From the NCBI GenBank assembly GCA_947631995.1, contig CANRNT010000003.1:38216-102215 (forward strand): a stretch of 64,000 nt of DNA, read 5' to 3'. The position numbers and the translations under genes were made by a program. Below the pieces are notes generated by a model, which saw only the letters and a program-made list of their open reading frames with translations, was not told where the DNA came from and searched no databases. This document shows positions 16,901-25,798 of this stretch, one piece after another. This stretch comes from an uncultured Clostridia bacterium. GTDB lineage: Bacteria; Bacillota; Clostridia; Oscillospirales; Ruminococcaceae. The stretch's first letter is position 1; every line of letters starts with the position of its first letter.

Positions 16901-19318
16901 TTACTTTGTAAGGCCCCAGATATCGCGCGCGTACTCGGTTACGGCTCTGTCTGCGGAGAATATGCCTGCGCCTGCGATATTGGCAAGGCTCATCTTCTGC
17001 CACTTCATTCTGTCCTCATAGCACTCGGACGCATACCTTTGCGCGTTTACATAAGACTGGAAGTCGCCCAGCGTCATATAGGTATCAGTCGTTTTGAGCA
17101 TAGTGGCTATCTCGTTGAACTCCTGACCGTTTATACCGTACTGGAGGGTATCGACCGCTTTCTTTATAACGGGGTCGTTATTATAATAGCTTTGGGGGTC
17201 ATAGCTGTTCTTGAGGGCGTTTACCTCGTCAACGTTCATACCGAAGATTATGATGTTATCATCGCCGACCGCGTCGTGTATCTCGACGTTTGCGCCGTCA
17301 AGCGTACCCAGAGTTACAGCGCCGTTTATCATGAGCTTCATGTTGCCCGTGCCGCTTGCCTCTGTGCCTGCAAGTGATATCTGCTCTGAGATATCGGCGG
17401 CGGGCATGAGTATCTCGGACAGCGATACGCAATAGTCCTCAAGGAATATTACCGACAGCTTTTCGGAGAGCTTCTTGTCCTTTTTCAGCTCCTCGGAGAT
17501 GTTCCATATAAGCTTGATTATCTGCTTTGCCATATAGTAGCCCGGGGCAGCCTTTGCGGCGAATATATAGGTCTTAGGTGTGAAAGGCGCGTCGGGGTTC
17601 TCTTTAAGATAGTTATACTGCGAGATGATGTGCAGAGCATTCAGCTGCTGACGCTTATACTCGTGCAGTCTCTTTACCTGAACATCGAATATCGACTCTG
17701 TATTGAGCGTTACGCCGTACTGGTTCTTGACATACTTTGCAAACGCGGCCTTGTTATCCTGTTTTATCTTATAGAGGCTTTCGAGGACTGCTTTGTCATC
17801 TTTAAATACTGTAAGCTTTGAAAGCTCGCTTGCGTCTTTCAAGAAGCCCTTGCCTATCTTCTCTGTAAGAAGCCTTGTAAGACCCTCGTTAGACTGATAC
17901 AGCCAACGTCTGTAAGCTATGCCGTTTGTAACGTTCTTGAACTTGGTAGGAGTATCTGCATACTCGTTGGCGAACGTCTCTTTCTTGATTATATCGGAGT
18001 GTATCTTTGCAACGCCGTTGATAGAGTGGCAGGCATGGCAGCAAAGTGTTGCCATTTTGCACTGGTTGTTCTCTATGATAGACATACTTGTTACCTTTGC
18101 CTGATCCTCGTATCTCTCCCACAGAGAGCGGCAGTAACGCTCGTTTATCTCAACGATTATCGAGAATATTCTCGGTGTTACGCTCTTTAAGAGGTTGCAG
18201 TCCCATTTTTCGAGAGCTTCAGGCATAACGGTATGGTTCGTATAAGCAAAAGTATTTGTAACGATATGCCATGCCTTATCCCACGAATAGCCGCAGTCGT
18301 CCAGCAGGACTCTCATAAGCTCGGGTATAGCGAGCGTGGGGTGGGTATCGTTTATATGGATAGCTACCTTTTCGTGGAGGTTATCGAGCGTGCCGTATGC
18401 TCTCATATGTCTGTCAACGATATCGCCGATAGAAGCCGCGCAGAGGAAATACTGCTGACGAAGTCTGAGCGATTTGCCCTCGGCGTGGTTATCGTTGGGG
18501 TACAGAACCTTTGTGATAGCCTGTGAGATTATATTCTGACCGAGAGCTTTCTGGTAGTCGCCCTTGTTGAACATATTCATATCAAATGACGGGCACTCGG
18601 CTCTCCACAGTCTCAAACACGAAACTGCTTTGCTGTCGTAGCCGGAAACCATCATATCGTAAGGAACGGCGAGCACGGTGGTGTAGTCCTCATGCGTTAC
18701 GCAATGATACTGGTTATCCCAGTACTCTTTCAGGACGCCGTCAAAATGCACTTCAACGGCTCTGTCGGGGTGAGGGAGCAGCCATGCCTGACCGCCCGGC
18801 AGCCAGTTATCGGGAAGCTCGGTCTGCCAGCCGTCAACTATTTTCTGCTTGAATATGCCGTACTCATAGCATATGGAATAGCCCGTTGCGTGGAAGCCCT
18901 GCGCCGCGAGCGCGTCAAGATAGCAGGCGGCAAGTCTGCCCAGACCGCCGTTGCCCAGACCTGCGTCTGGCTCCTGCTCGTATATGCTGTTGATATTTAT
19001 ACCGTAATCCTTGAGCATATCGGTAGCTTCTTTTACCATTTCAAGGTTATAGAGACTGGTCTTGAGCGAACGTCCCATAAGGAACTCCATAGAAAGATAG
19101 TACACCTTTTTCTTTCCTGCCGACTCTGTCCTTATGGTGAACTTATGCCTTTTATCTCTCAGCAGCCTTACGACTACGCTTGCGAGAGCCTCATATATCT
19201 GTTTATCCGAAGCCTGCTCGGGGGTCATCTGCATTTCTTCATGAAGATATGTTTCAAACCTCTCCTTCAGCTCTTTTTTTGTAATGGTCTTTGACGTGGT
19301 CTTAGCGGTCTGTGCCAT
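16901..19318 (-). CDS. glgP: Glycogen/alpha-glucan phosphorylase
   Basis: Pyridoxal-phosphate enzyme that releases glucose-1-phosphate from glycogen or maltodextrin, in the cytoplasm. The 805 residues match the family length. Visible blocks are YYLSMEFLMGRSL, the acceptor region GNGGLGRLAACYLDALA, HINDTHPTLAIPELMRVL, VKRLHEYKRQQLN and the PLP-lysine region SGTGNMKLMINGAVTLGTLDG. The start MAQTAKTTSK lies behind TAGGAGGAAAAAAT. It is monocistronic here, with its own terminator. The phage-type cluster runs divergently from its upstream side. Confidence 0.97.
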   Translation of the reverse strand: MAQTAKTTSKTITKKELKERFETYLHEEMQMTPEQASDKQIYEALASVVVRLLRDKRHKFTIRTESAGKKKVYYLSMEFLMGRSLKTSLYNLEMVKEATDMLKDYGININSIYEQEPDAGLGNGGLGRLAACYLDALAAQGFHATGYSICYEYGIFKQKIVDGWQTELPDNWLPGGQAWLLPHPDRAVEVHFDGVLKEYWDNQYHCVTHEDYTTVLAVPYDMMVSGYDSKAVSCLRLWRAECPSFDMNMFNKGDYQKALGQNIISQAITKVLYPNDNHAEGKSLRLRQQYFLCAASIGDIVDRHMRAYGTLDNLHEKVAIHINDTHPTLAIPELMRVLLDDCGYSWDKAWHIVTNTFAYTNHTVMPEALEKWDCNLLKSVTPRIFSIIVEINERYCRSLWERYEDQAKVTSMSIIENNQCKMATLCCHACHSINGVAKIHSDIIKKETFANEYADTPTKFKNVTNGIAYRRWLYQSNEGLTRLLTEKIGKGFLKDASELSKLTVFKDDKAVLESLYKIKQDNKAAFAKYVKNQYGVTLNTESIFDVQVKRLHEYKRQQLNALHIISQYNYLKENPDAPFTPKTYIFAAKAAPGYYMAKQIIKLIWNISEELKKDKKLSEKLSVIFLEDYCVSLSEILMPAADISEQISLAGTEASGTGNMKLMINGAVTLGTLDGANVEIHDAVGDDNIIIFGMNVDEVNALKNSYDPQSYYNNDPVIKKAVDTLQYGINGQEFNEIATMLKTTDTYMTLGDFQSYVNAQRYASECYEDRMKWQKMSLANIAGAGIFSADRAVTEYARDIWGLTK

Positions 19319-19831
19319 ATTTTTTCCTCCTAATATATGCTATATATGCTGTATATGATTGCGACCGATACAAAGCGGTCGAGCCGCGAATTTAGTTTAT
19401 CCGATGGCAAAAATACAGATTTATTATACTCTGTTTTTCACTTCAAATCAACAACATTTTATGAATATATCAAAATATTTATCTATTTATCCTGCTTACG
19501 CGGCGTTCGTATCAACTATGATTATAAAAGGTCGGGAAGTCAAAGTCAACCAAATCTCACGATTTAAAGCACAAATCTACGTTTTTGCCGAATATCTGCG
19601 GCGGAGCGGCTTTGCCGACGGTCAAAATGCACATAAAAAAGTATGCAAAATTGTGCAAGCATACAAAATTACAGCGCGGCAGAGATTTTTTCTCGCAATG
19701 TTGACCTTTTCGGGTCAACATTTTGGGTTTTGAGGGCTATAGCTGTGGGATATTTCAATCCCACAGTTAAAATGTCGGAGCTTTGCAAAACGGAAAGGAG
19801 GCAAGCTTGCATACAAGGCAAGCGGACAGTA
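19319..19831 (+). promoter_or_regulatory. Divergent region and structured leader of the phage-type cluster
   Basis: This gap separates glgP from the first phage-type gene. It holds a GTATGC...GCATAC hairpin near 19640-19663 and two perfect hairpins: AATGTTGACC/GGTCAACATT (19697-19722) and CTGTGGGAT/ATCCCACAG (19743-19766). AAAGGAGG follows at 19794-19801, then a third small hairpin. No consensus promoter is obvious. Three stems in a row suggest a structured 5' leader that could control expression of the cluster. Confidence 0.5.
19805..19823 (+). repeat. Hairpin between Shine-Dalgarno and start of the first phage-type gene
   Basis: GCTTGC, a 7-base loop and GCAAGC, between AAAGGAGG (19794-19801) and the TTG start at 19832. 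The linear distance from the site to the start is 30 bases; with the hairpin folded away it is 11. Similar hairpins precede three other genes here. Confidence 0.6.
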
Positions 19832-20338
19832 TTGGAAAAACAGGACAATAGTGAAATACTCAAAAAGCGCAGAAGATTTGCAGAGATATTCGTAAGCTGC
19901 CAAGACGCGGAGCTGGCGGCGCTCCTCTCGGGGATAAGCACGGCTTCAACGGCGGCTGAGGAAAGCGTAAAGCTGCTATGCGGAAAACGTCTGCAAAGGC
20001 GCGTTGAAAGGCTGCTGCAAAGCCGTAGAAAGCTCCTTGCAAACGTAAGGACGGGACTGGAAAGGATAGCTTTCAACCGCTGTAACGACGCCGTAGCTCT
20101 TGCTTTCGCAGACCAGTCGTCGCTCACGCGAAACGCTATCCGTCAAATGGACCTGAGCTGCGTTTCTGCCATAAAGCGCGACAAGGACGGCGGCGTTGAC
20201 ATAAAGCTGCTCGACCGTCAGAGCGCGCTGGAGGCTCTTATGCGTCTTGACGAGCTTGAAAGCTCCTGCGGCAGCGCGGAGGAATTTCTGAACGCTCTCA
20301 ACGGGGAGGCGGACGGACATCTTGAAAACAGCGACTGA
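19832..20338 (+). CDS. Phage-type terminase small subunit candidate
   Basis: A 168-residue, strongly charged, mainly helical protein (KKRRRFAEIF, KRLQRRVERLLQSRRKLLANV). Its identity rests on position: it is first in the cluster and its end overlaps the large terminase gene. It would recognise the DNA to be packaged. The start is uncertain. TTG at 19832 gives the best distance if the hairpin after AAAGGAGG is folded; an in-frame ATG at 19772 lacks a ribosome site. The last 50 residues are acidic (LMRLDELESSCGSAEEF), which would suit contact with the large subunit. Confidence 0.6.
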   Translation: MEKQDNSEILKKRRRFAEIFVSCQDAELAALLSGISTASTAAEESVKLLCGKRLQRRVERLLQSRRKLLANVRTGLERIAFNRCNDAVALAFADQSSLTRNAIRQMDLSCVSAIKRDKDGGVDIKLLDRQSALEALMRLDELESSCGSAEEFLNALNGEADGHLENSD

Positions 20339-21587
20339 ATACCGCTATTCCCAGAAGCAGCTTCAAGTAATGAACTGGTGGCGCAGGGCGGACAGCAAAA
20401 GGTATGACGGCATTATCTGCGACGGCGCGGTGCGTTCGGGAAAAAGCAGCTCTATGTCGCTTTCGTTCGCGCTTTGGGCGATGACGCGCTTTCGCGGCGG
20501 CAGCTTCGGCATATGCGGAAAGACCGTCACCTCGCTGCGCAGGAACGTGATATCCCCGCTGAAAACACAGCTCGAAAGGCTGGGCTTTTGCGTAAAGGAC
20601 ACGATATCGCGCAACATACTGCGGATATCTGTCGGCGGCAGAGAGAACACGTTCTATCTCTTTGGCGGAAAGGACGAGAGCAGTCCGTCGCTGATACAGG
20701 GCGTCACGCTTTGCGGCGTGCTTCTTGACGAGGTCGCGCTTATGCCGCGCTCGTTCGTTGAACAGGCGGTGGCAAGGTGCTCTGTTACGGGTTCAAAGCT
20801 GTGGTTCAACTGCAATCCCGATAATCCTTATCATTGGTTCAAACAGGAATGGATAGACAAGGCGCAGGAAAAAAATATGCTTTATCTGCATTTTTTGCTG
20901 ACCGACAACCCCTCTCTCGACCCCTGTATCACAGCCCGTTATCACAGGCTGTATACGGGCGCGTTCTACGAGCGTTTCGTACTGGGAAAATGGTCGGCTG
21001 CGTCAGGCTGCGTATATAGCTGCTTTTCACGCGAACGGCACGTTTTCGACACTCTCCCTGCCGATGTTCGATTTACGCGCTTCGCGGTAAGCTGCGATTA
21101 CGGCACGGTCAATCCTTCCAGCTTCGGGCTGTGGGGCATTACCGACGACGGCAAAGGCTACAGGCTGAAGGAATACTACTATGCGTCAAAGGAAACGGGC
21201 ATACAGCGCACAGACGAAGAACACTACAAGGGTCTTGAGGAGCTTTGCAGAGGAGTAAACGTAGACACCGTTATATGCGACCCGTCAGCGCGCTCTTTCA
21301 TCGAATGTATAAGGCGGCACGGCAAATTTTCCGTTAGGGCGGCAAGGAACGACGTTCTGTACGGCATACGCAGAGTAAGCGTACTGCTAAGCGAAAACAG
21401 ACTGTTCTTTTCCTCGTCATGCTCCGACACCCTGCGGGAGTTTTCCCTCTACCGCTGGGACGACGGCTGCCGCTGCGACGCTCCGATAAAAGAAAACGAC
21501 CATGCAATGGACGACATACGTTATTTTGCCGTCGAATGTATGGAGGAAAACGACGGCTTTTACGCATTGTCGGTCGACAGGACGTAA
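20322..21587 (+). CDS. Phage terminase large subunit (PBSX/Terminase_3 type)
   Basis: ATP-driven DNA-packaging motor with a C-terminal headful nuclease, 421 residues. The ATPase has Walker A DGAVRSGKSSSMS, Walker B GVLLDEVALM and the coupling region LWFNCNPDNP. The RNase-H-like nuclease keeps three acidic sites, in AVSCDYGTVNPS, TVICDPSARSF and NDHAMDDIRYF. All catalytic residues I can check are intact, which argues against decay. It starts at TTG 20322, overlapping the preceding gene by 17 bases, a typical translational coupling. Confidence 0.92.
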   Translation: MKTATEYRYSQKQLQVMNWWRRADSKRYDGIICDGAVRSGKSSSMSLSFALWAMTRFRGGSFGICGKTVTSLRRNVISPLKTQLERLGFCVKDTISRNILRISVGGRENTFYLFGGKDESSPSLIQGVTLCGVLLDEVALMPRSFVEQAVARCSVTGSKLWFNCNPDNPYHWFKQEWIDKAQEKNMLYLHFLLTDNPSLDPCITARYHRLYTGAFYERFVLGKWSAASGCVYSCFSRERHVFDTLPADVRFTRFAVSCDYGTVNPSSFGLWGITDDGKGYRLKEYYYASKETGIQRTDEEHYKGLEELCRGVNVDTVICDPSARSFIECIRRHGKFSVRAARNDVLYGIRRVSVLLSENRLFFSSSCSDTLREFSLYRWDDGCRCDAPIKENDHAMDDIRYFAVECMEENDGFYALSVDRT

Positions 21588-21613
21588 AACGCCGCACAAA
21601 GGAGGTAATCATA

Positions 21614-22801
21614 ATAGCGATCAGATTTCGTAAACAGCGCCGTCAGGGCGCAGGAACTTACGCGGGAGATATAACCTCGTCGGAAAGGAACGGCGAAGAG
21701 AGCCTGTTCCGAATCGCTCACAACGAAAATTATCTCGAAAGCTCTCTTTACGAGCAGCTTCGCAGGAACGTCCCCCTGATAGACGCGGCTATCGGAAAGA
21801 TAGTGCGTCTGGTGGGAGATTTTCATCTGGAGGCGAGCGACCAAAGATTACAGCCCGCTCTTGACAGGTTTTGCAGGAGCGTTAAGGTGAACACCTCGGG
21901 CGAATCGCTCGGCACGTTCATCGACGCATATCTCGACAGCCTTATCACATACGGCAAGGCGCTCGGAGAGATACTTATTGACAGCAAGAGCTGCGAGATA
22001 CTCGGTCTTGCGAACGCCGACAGCACGCTTTTCAGCGTAAAGCGCGGCAAAAGTCCGCTGGAGGCACGTTACTTCTTTTACGACAACGCGACCGAGATAA
22101 ACGTCGCGCACCCCGAAAGGATATTCTGCACCATGCTCGGCGAAAGTCCGAAAGACCCGCAGGGCGTATCAATGCTGAGAGGACTTCCCTGCTTTTCGGA
22201 CGTACTGCTGAAAATATACGGCTGCATAGGCAAGAATTTCGAGAGGGTCGGCAACGTGCGCTATGCCGTTACATACAAGCCGACAGGCGACAGCTTTGAC
22301 AAGACTGCCGCAAAGGAACACGCCAAACAGATAGCAAAAGAATGGGCGGAGGGCATGAACAGCGCTCGCTACGGAAGAGTAAAGGATTTCGTGGCGGTAG
22401 GAGATGTTGACATAAAGGTCATCGGCGCCGACAATCAGATAATCGACACCGAAATACCCGTCAGACAGATACTCGAACAGCTCATCTCAAAGCTTTCCAT
22501 ACCGCCCTTCCTGCTCGGGCTGAACTGGAGCTCTACCGAGCGCATGAGCACACAGCAGGTAGATATCCTCACCAGCGAGCTTGAATATTACAGGCGTCTG
22601 CTGACACCCGTCATCAGGCGGATAGGTCTGATGTTCGCCGCTCTGAGCGGAAGCGGCAGCGACATAGACGTGGTATGGTCAAACATAAATCTTCAGGACG
22701 AAACGGAGCTTGCCAAGGCGCGTCTTTACAACGCTCAGGCGGAAGAAATAGAGCTTCGCAACAAAAAAGTAAAGGAGTGTGATACGGCAGATGACAACTG
22801 A
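21614..22801 (+). CDS. Phage portal protein
   Basis: Dodecameric portal through which DNA enters the capsid; about 395 residues. Visible features are ENYLESSLYEQLRRNVPLIDAAI near the N-terminus, the helix-rich stem region, and SIPPFLLGLNWSSTERMSTQQ, typical of SPP1/PBSX-type portals. The reading frame continues without any ATG, GTG or TTG near the ribosome site. GGAGG at 21601-21605 is followed 8 bases later by ATA (21614), so a non-canonical AUA start is the most economical reading. The end overlaps the next gene by 11 bases. Confidence 0.85.
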   Translation: MAIRFRKQRRQGAGTYAGDITSSERNGEESLFRIAHNENYLESSLYEQLRRNVPLIDAAIGKIVRLVGDFHLEASDQRLQPALDRFCRSVKVNTSGESLGTFIDAYLDSLITYGKALGEILIDSKSCEILGLANADSTLFSVKRGKSPLEARYFFYDNATEINVAHPERIFCTMLGESPKDPQGVSMLRGLPCFSDVLLKIYGCIGKNFERVGNVRYAVTYKPTGDSFDKTAAKEHAKQIAKEWAEGMNSARYGRVKDFVAVGDVDIKVIGADNQIIDTEIPVRQILEQLISKLSIPPFLLGLNWSSTERMSTQQVDILTSELEYYRRLLTPVIRRIGLMFAALSGSGSDIDVVWSNINLQDETELAKARLYNAQAEEIELRNKKVKECDTADDN

Positions 22802-23645
22802 ATTTACTCTTGACGAACAGCTTCTCGAAAAGATAAACCGCTTCAGCAGGAAAAAGCTCACCGAGGAAGAGATATACTGCTTCCCCGTTATCCTCTGCGA
22901 CAACGAGATAGACCGCGACGGCGAAAGGTTCTCGGTCGCGGCGCTCAACAAGCTCGCCAAGCTCTTCATAGGCAAAACGGGCATTTTTGACCACGACCCG
23001 AAGGGCAGCAATCAGAGCGCGAGGATATTCGATACCTGCGTTATGGAGGATCCCTCCCGCACGACGGGAGCAGGCGAACCCTACACGGCTCTGACTGCGA
23101 AGGCTTACATGGTGCGCACATCGGGAAACGCAGACCTCATCGCCGAGATAGACGGCGGCATAAAAAAGGAGGTCAGCGTAAGCTGCGGCATACGCTCGCG
23201 CAAATGCTCGGTATGCGGTTCAACGAAATGCCGCCATGTAAAGGGACAGTCATACGGAGGCGTTATGTGCCACACGATACTCGACGACCCTACCGACGCA
23301 TACGAATGGAGCTTCGTGGCTATTCCCGCACAGCCCAACGCAGGCGTTTCAAAAGCGGCGGCGATATCATCGGGCAAGGCTGAAAAAGCCGAGCTCCCCG
23401 CTGCGGAGGAAACGGTGCGCAGAGAGCTTATAACACAGGTCATGAAAAAGAGCTGGATACGCGAACCGCGGCTCGTTCTCGACCGCTACCGCGAATATCT
23501 GGAAACCCTCGGCACCGACAGACTGGCAGAGCTGAAAAAGTCTCTGGACGACGTCTGCGCTGCTTCGGCGGCAGACGACGCGCCCTGCATTACGGGCGAA
23601 TACACGGCAAAATTTTCTGCCGACAACAAAAAATATAAGATATAA
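22791..23645 (+). CDS. Prohead-protease-like protein with Cys/His cluster
   Basis: A 284-residue protein between portal and capsid genes, the position of the capsid maturation protease. It has the likely catalytic His in KTGIFDHDPKGSNQ and the likely catalytic Ser in KKEVSVSCGI, as in HK97/S78-type proteases. An inserted cluster, KCSVCGSTKCRHVKG followed by VMCH, looks like a zinc site. The C-terminal 100 residues are helical and could act as a scaffold. ATG 22791 was chosen because GTG 22779 lies too close to AGGAG. Confidence 0.75.
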   Translation: MTTEFTLDEQLLEKINRFSRKKLTEEEIYCFPVILCDNEIDRDGERFSVAALNKLAKLFIGKTGIFDHDPKGSNQSARIFDTCVMEDPSRTTGAGEPYTALTAKAYMVRTSGNADLIAEIDGGIKKEVSVSCGIRSRKCSVCGSTKCRHVKGQSYGGVMCHTILDDPTDAYEWSFVAIPAQPNAGVSKAAAISSGKAEKAELPAAEETVRRELITQVMKKSWIREPRLVLDRYREYLETLGTDRLAELKKSLDDVCAASAADDAPCITGEYTAKFSADNKKYKI

Positions 23646-23662
23646 CATCAGGAGGTAAAACT

Positions 23663-24634
23663 ATGTACAACGACATAAGACTTGAAAAATCACTTTACAG
23701 CGTAAGCGGAAAAACATTCACACAGGCTCTTGCAGAGCTCGACCCCGACGAGAACTACTCGTCTACCGAGCTTTCGGGACTTGACGCGTTTGAAAGACAG
23801 CTCAAGCGCTTTGACATCAAAGTAAGCGGCGAAAACTGCGACATGGTAGAAAAATTCTTCATGAACACGCAATCGGCGGTGCTTTTCCCCGAATTTGTAC
23901 GCAGAACTATCAAACAGGGCTTGGACGAAGTAAGCATACTGCCCGACATCACCGCCGCAAGAAGCTGCACCGACGGTATAGATTTCCGCGGTATGAGCAT
24001 ATCGTCAAGCGGCGAGGACACGGCTGAGCAGGGCGCGGCTATCTCTTCAACTACGGTACAGCTTGCTTCAAAAGCAACGGCAGTCAAGAAGTTTGCGAGA
24101 AAGCTCTCCGTTACCTATGAGGCTATCCGCAAGCAGAGGATAGAGGCTCTCGCGGTAGTGCTTCGCGGTCTTGGAGCGGCGGTATCAAGAGCAATAAACC
24201 TCGAAGCGGTAAAAACTCTTGCCGCCGACGCTTCTTCCTCTGCAATGTCCGGAGCGACCGTCACATATGCAGACCTTGCTTCTTTCTGGGCAAAGCTTCC
24301 CAAGAACGATATGAACGTCATCGTTACCACGCCCGCTATCATGGCAGATATCCTCGCTCTTGACGAAATGAAGTACTGCGTCAGCGACTTCATGGCAACG
24401 GGCAAGGTGAAAACTCCCTACGGCGTGACCCTCATCAAATGCTCGGGTCTGGACACGGAAGAAATGGTCGGTATCGACAGCAAGACAGCTCTCGAAGCCG
24501 TATTCGCCACCGACGTAGTTGTTGACAGCGACAAGCTCCTCTCCACTCAGTGTGAGGAGATATCATGCAGCATTATGGTCGGCTTCTCCAAGATAGACGC
24601 CGACGCTGCTGCGGTCATGACTGCCGCCAACTGA
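23663..24634 (+). CDS. Phage major capsid protein
   Basis: A 323-residue protein with features of an HK97-fold capsid subunit: FPEFVRRTIKQGLDEVSILPDITAA, a segment rich in Val and Lys before the spine helix (KFARKLSVTYEAIRKQRIEAL), the A-domain block MNVIVTTPAIMADIL and the late strands GVTLIKCSGLD. It follows the protease gene by 17 bases and has a strong AGGAGGTAAAACT ribosome site, as expected for the most abundant particle protein. There is no long scaffolding delta domain, which fits scaffolding supplied by the protease protein. Confidence 0.85.
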   Translation: MYNDIRLEKSLYSVSGKTFTQALAELDPDENYSSTELSGLDAFERQLKRFDIKVSGENCDMVEKFFMNTQSAVLFPEFVRRTIKQGLDEVSILPDITAARSCTDGIDFRGMSISSSGEDTAEQGAAISSTTVQLASKATAVKKFARKLSVTYEAIRKQRIEALAVVLRGLGAAVSRAINLEAVKTLAADASSSAMSGATVTYADLASFWAKLPKNDMNVIVTTPAIMADILALDEMKYCVSDFMATGKVKTPYGVTLIKCSGLDTEEMVGIDSKTALEAVFATDVVVDSDKLLSTQCEEISCSIMVGFSKIDADAAAVMTAAN

Positions 24635-24660
24635 TCTTCCTACGGAAAGGCGGTCACATA

Positions 24661-25041
24661 ATGTACACTATAGATACTTCAAAAGTAGTGCAGCTTGTCT
24701 GCCTTTACGCCCGTTTGCCAAAGAGCAAACAGACATATGCTGCAGAGCTTGCCGAAGCCGCCGCCGAGCACCTCGGCTCAAGGCTTCTCCGCGAGCCTCG
24801 CAGCACCCATGAAATGGCGGCGTGCTGTCATGCCGCCGCCTGCATGGCGGTCTGCGATATAGCAAGGCTCAACGCCGCCGCTCTCGAGCCTGCGGTAACG
24901 GAAACGGGCGTGTTCCAATCAGCGGGAAAGAGCAGCTCAACGTCCTCGGAGGCGCAGAAGCTCCGTGACGAGGCATTAATGCGTCTGGGAGATATGCTCG
25001 ACGCTTCCGAGTTCTTTTTTGAAGGAGTTGATACGCAATGA
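24661..25041 (+). CDS. Head-tail connector-like protein
   Basis: A 126-residue helical, Ala-rich protein (QTYAAELAEAAAEHLGSRLL, ACCHAAACMAVCDIARLN) placed directly after the capsid gene, where phages encode gp6-like adaptor proteins. Its stop overlaps the next start by four bases (ATGA). Four cysteines lie within about 14 residues. The assignment is positional. Confidence 0.6.
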   Translation: MYTIDTSKVVQLVCLYARLPKSKQTYAAELAEAAAEHLGSRLLREPRSTHEMAACCHAAACMAVCDIARLNAAALEPAVTETGVFQSAGKSSSTSSEAQKLRDEALMRLGDMLDASEFFFEGVDTQ

Positions 25042-25427
25042 CCTTGAAGGAAAGCATAATATCCGCCGCTCAGGACGCGGGATTTACGGTAACGGAAAGC
25101 TTTGTTGACAACGATCCCGTCACACTTTCCGACGATCTGCTCATATTCATAAGCAGCGAGGGCAGCGAGCTTACCGAGGAATGGCGCTCGCTGGAGGGGG
25201 AAAGCTGTCTGGGGATAAACAGGCGGCTGAAGGCTACCGCGTTCGCTGCCTCTCCTCTGGGCACGGAGGAGCTTCTCAACGCCGTTGAATATATGCAAAA
25301 GCTCTTCACCGCCGACAGCGTCCTTTACGATATAACATTTTCGGTTTCCGCTCCCAAGCGCAACGAGCTGCACAAAAGAGTGCAATGCGACATTCACATA
25401 ACGGCAGCGGAAATGATATCACAATGA
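25038..25427 (+). CDS. Putative head-closure or tail-terminator protein
   Basis: A 129-residue alpha/beta protein I cannot name with certainty. It is translationally coupled to the connector-like gene by an ATGA overlap. Its size, position and the strand-rich C-terminus (SVLYDITFSVSAPKR, RVQCDIHITAAE) fit the minor tail/terminator proteins that follow head adaptors in siphoviruses and myoviruses. Confidence 0.5.
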   Translation: MTLKESIISAAQDAGFTVTESFVDNDPVTLSDDLLIFISSEGSELTEEWRSLEGESCLGINRRLKATAFAASPLGTEELLNAVEYMQKLFTADSVLYDITFSVSAPKRNELHKRVQCDIHITAAEMISQ

Positions 25428-25444
25428 AAGGAGCGTGACCACCG

Positions 25445-25783
25445 ATGAACGGCAGAAAGATATCTTTTACCTTCGGCACGATAACTCTGGGAGTCAACGA
25501 CTACAAGATAACGCTTCAGGACAAGCTTGCACAGGTAGCTCTGATAAATGGTACTATCAGGAACATATACGTTGGCAAGGCGGGTGCGGAGATAACCGTC
25601 AGCGGAAAGCTCCCCGCCGGCGACTGCTCTGCTCTTTACACAGCCGCTTCTCCCCTGATAGCGACCGCTGACACGCTTACCGTTGACGGCATAAGCTTCA
25701 CGTCCGCAATGCTGGATAAGCTGGTGATAACGCCCTCGGCAAGCGACGGATTTGCAAAATACGACCTGTCATTCCACATATAA
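25445..25783 (+). CDS. Putative tail-tube-like protein
   Basis: A 112-residue, all-beta protein (ISFTFGTITLGVNDYKITL, AGAEITVSGKLPAGD, DGISFTSAMLDKLVI). Strand content and place in the cluster suggest a small tube or tube-initiator protein. No tape-measure gene follows, which is unusual if a long tail is made. Function is inferred from position only. Confidence 0.5.
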   Translation: MNGRKISFTFGTITLGVNDYKITLQDKLAQVALINGTIRNIYVGKAGAEITVSGKLPAGDCSALYTAASPLIATADTLTVDGISFTSAMLDKLVITPSASDGFAKYDLSFHI

Positions 25784-25798
25784 AGGAGGCGGCAGCCA

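Noticed and set aside
19807..19851. Programmed frameshift at the start of the small terminase gene
   Set aside because: A TTG frame right after AAAGGAGG hits TAG after 14 codons. Joining it to the main frame would need an unusual +1 shift with no known signal; the hairpin-spacer reading is simpler.
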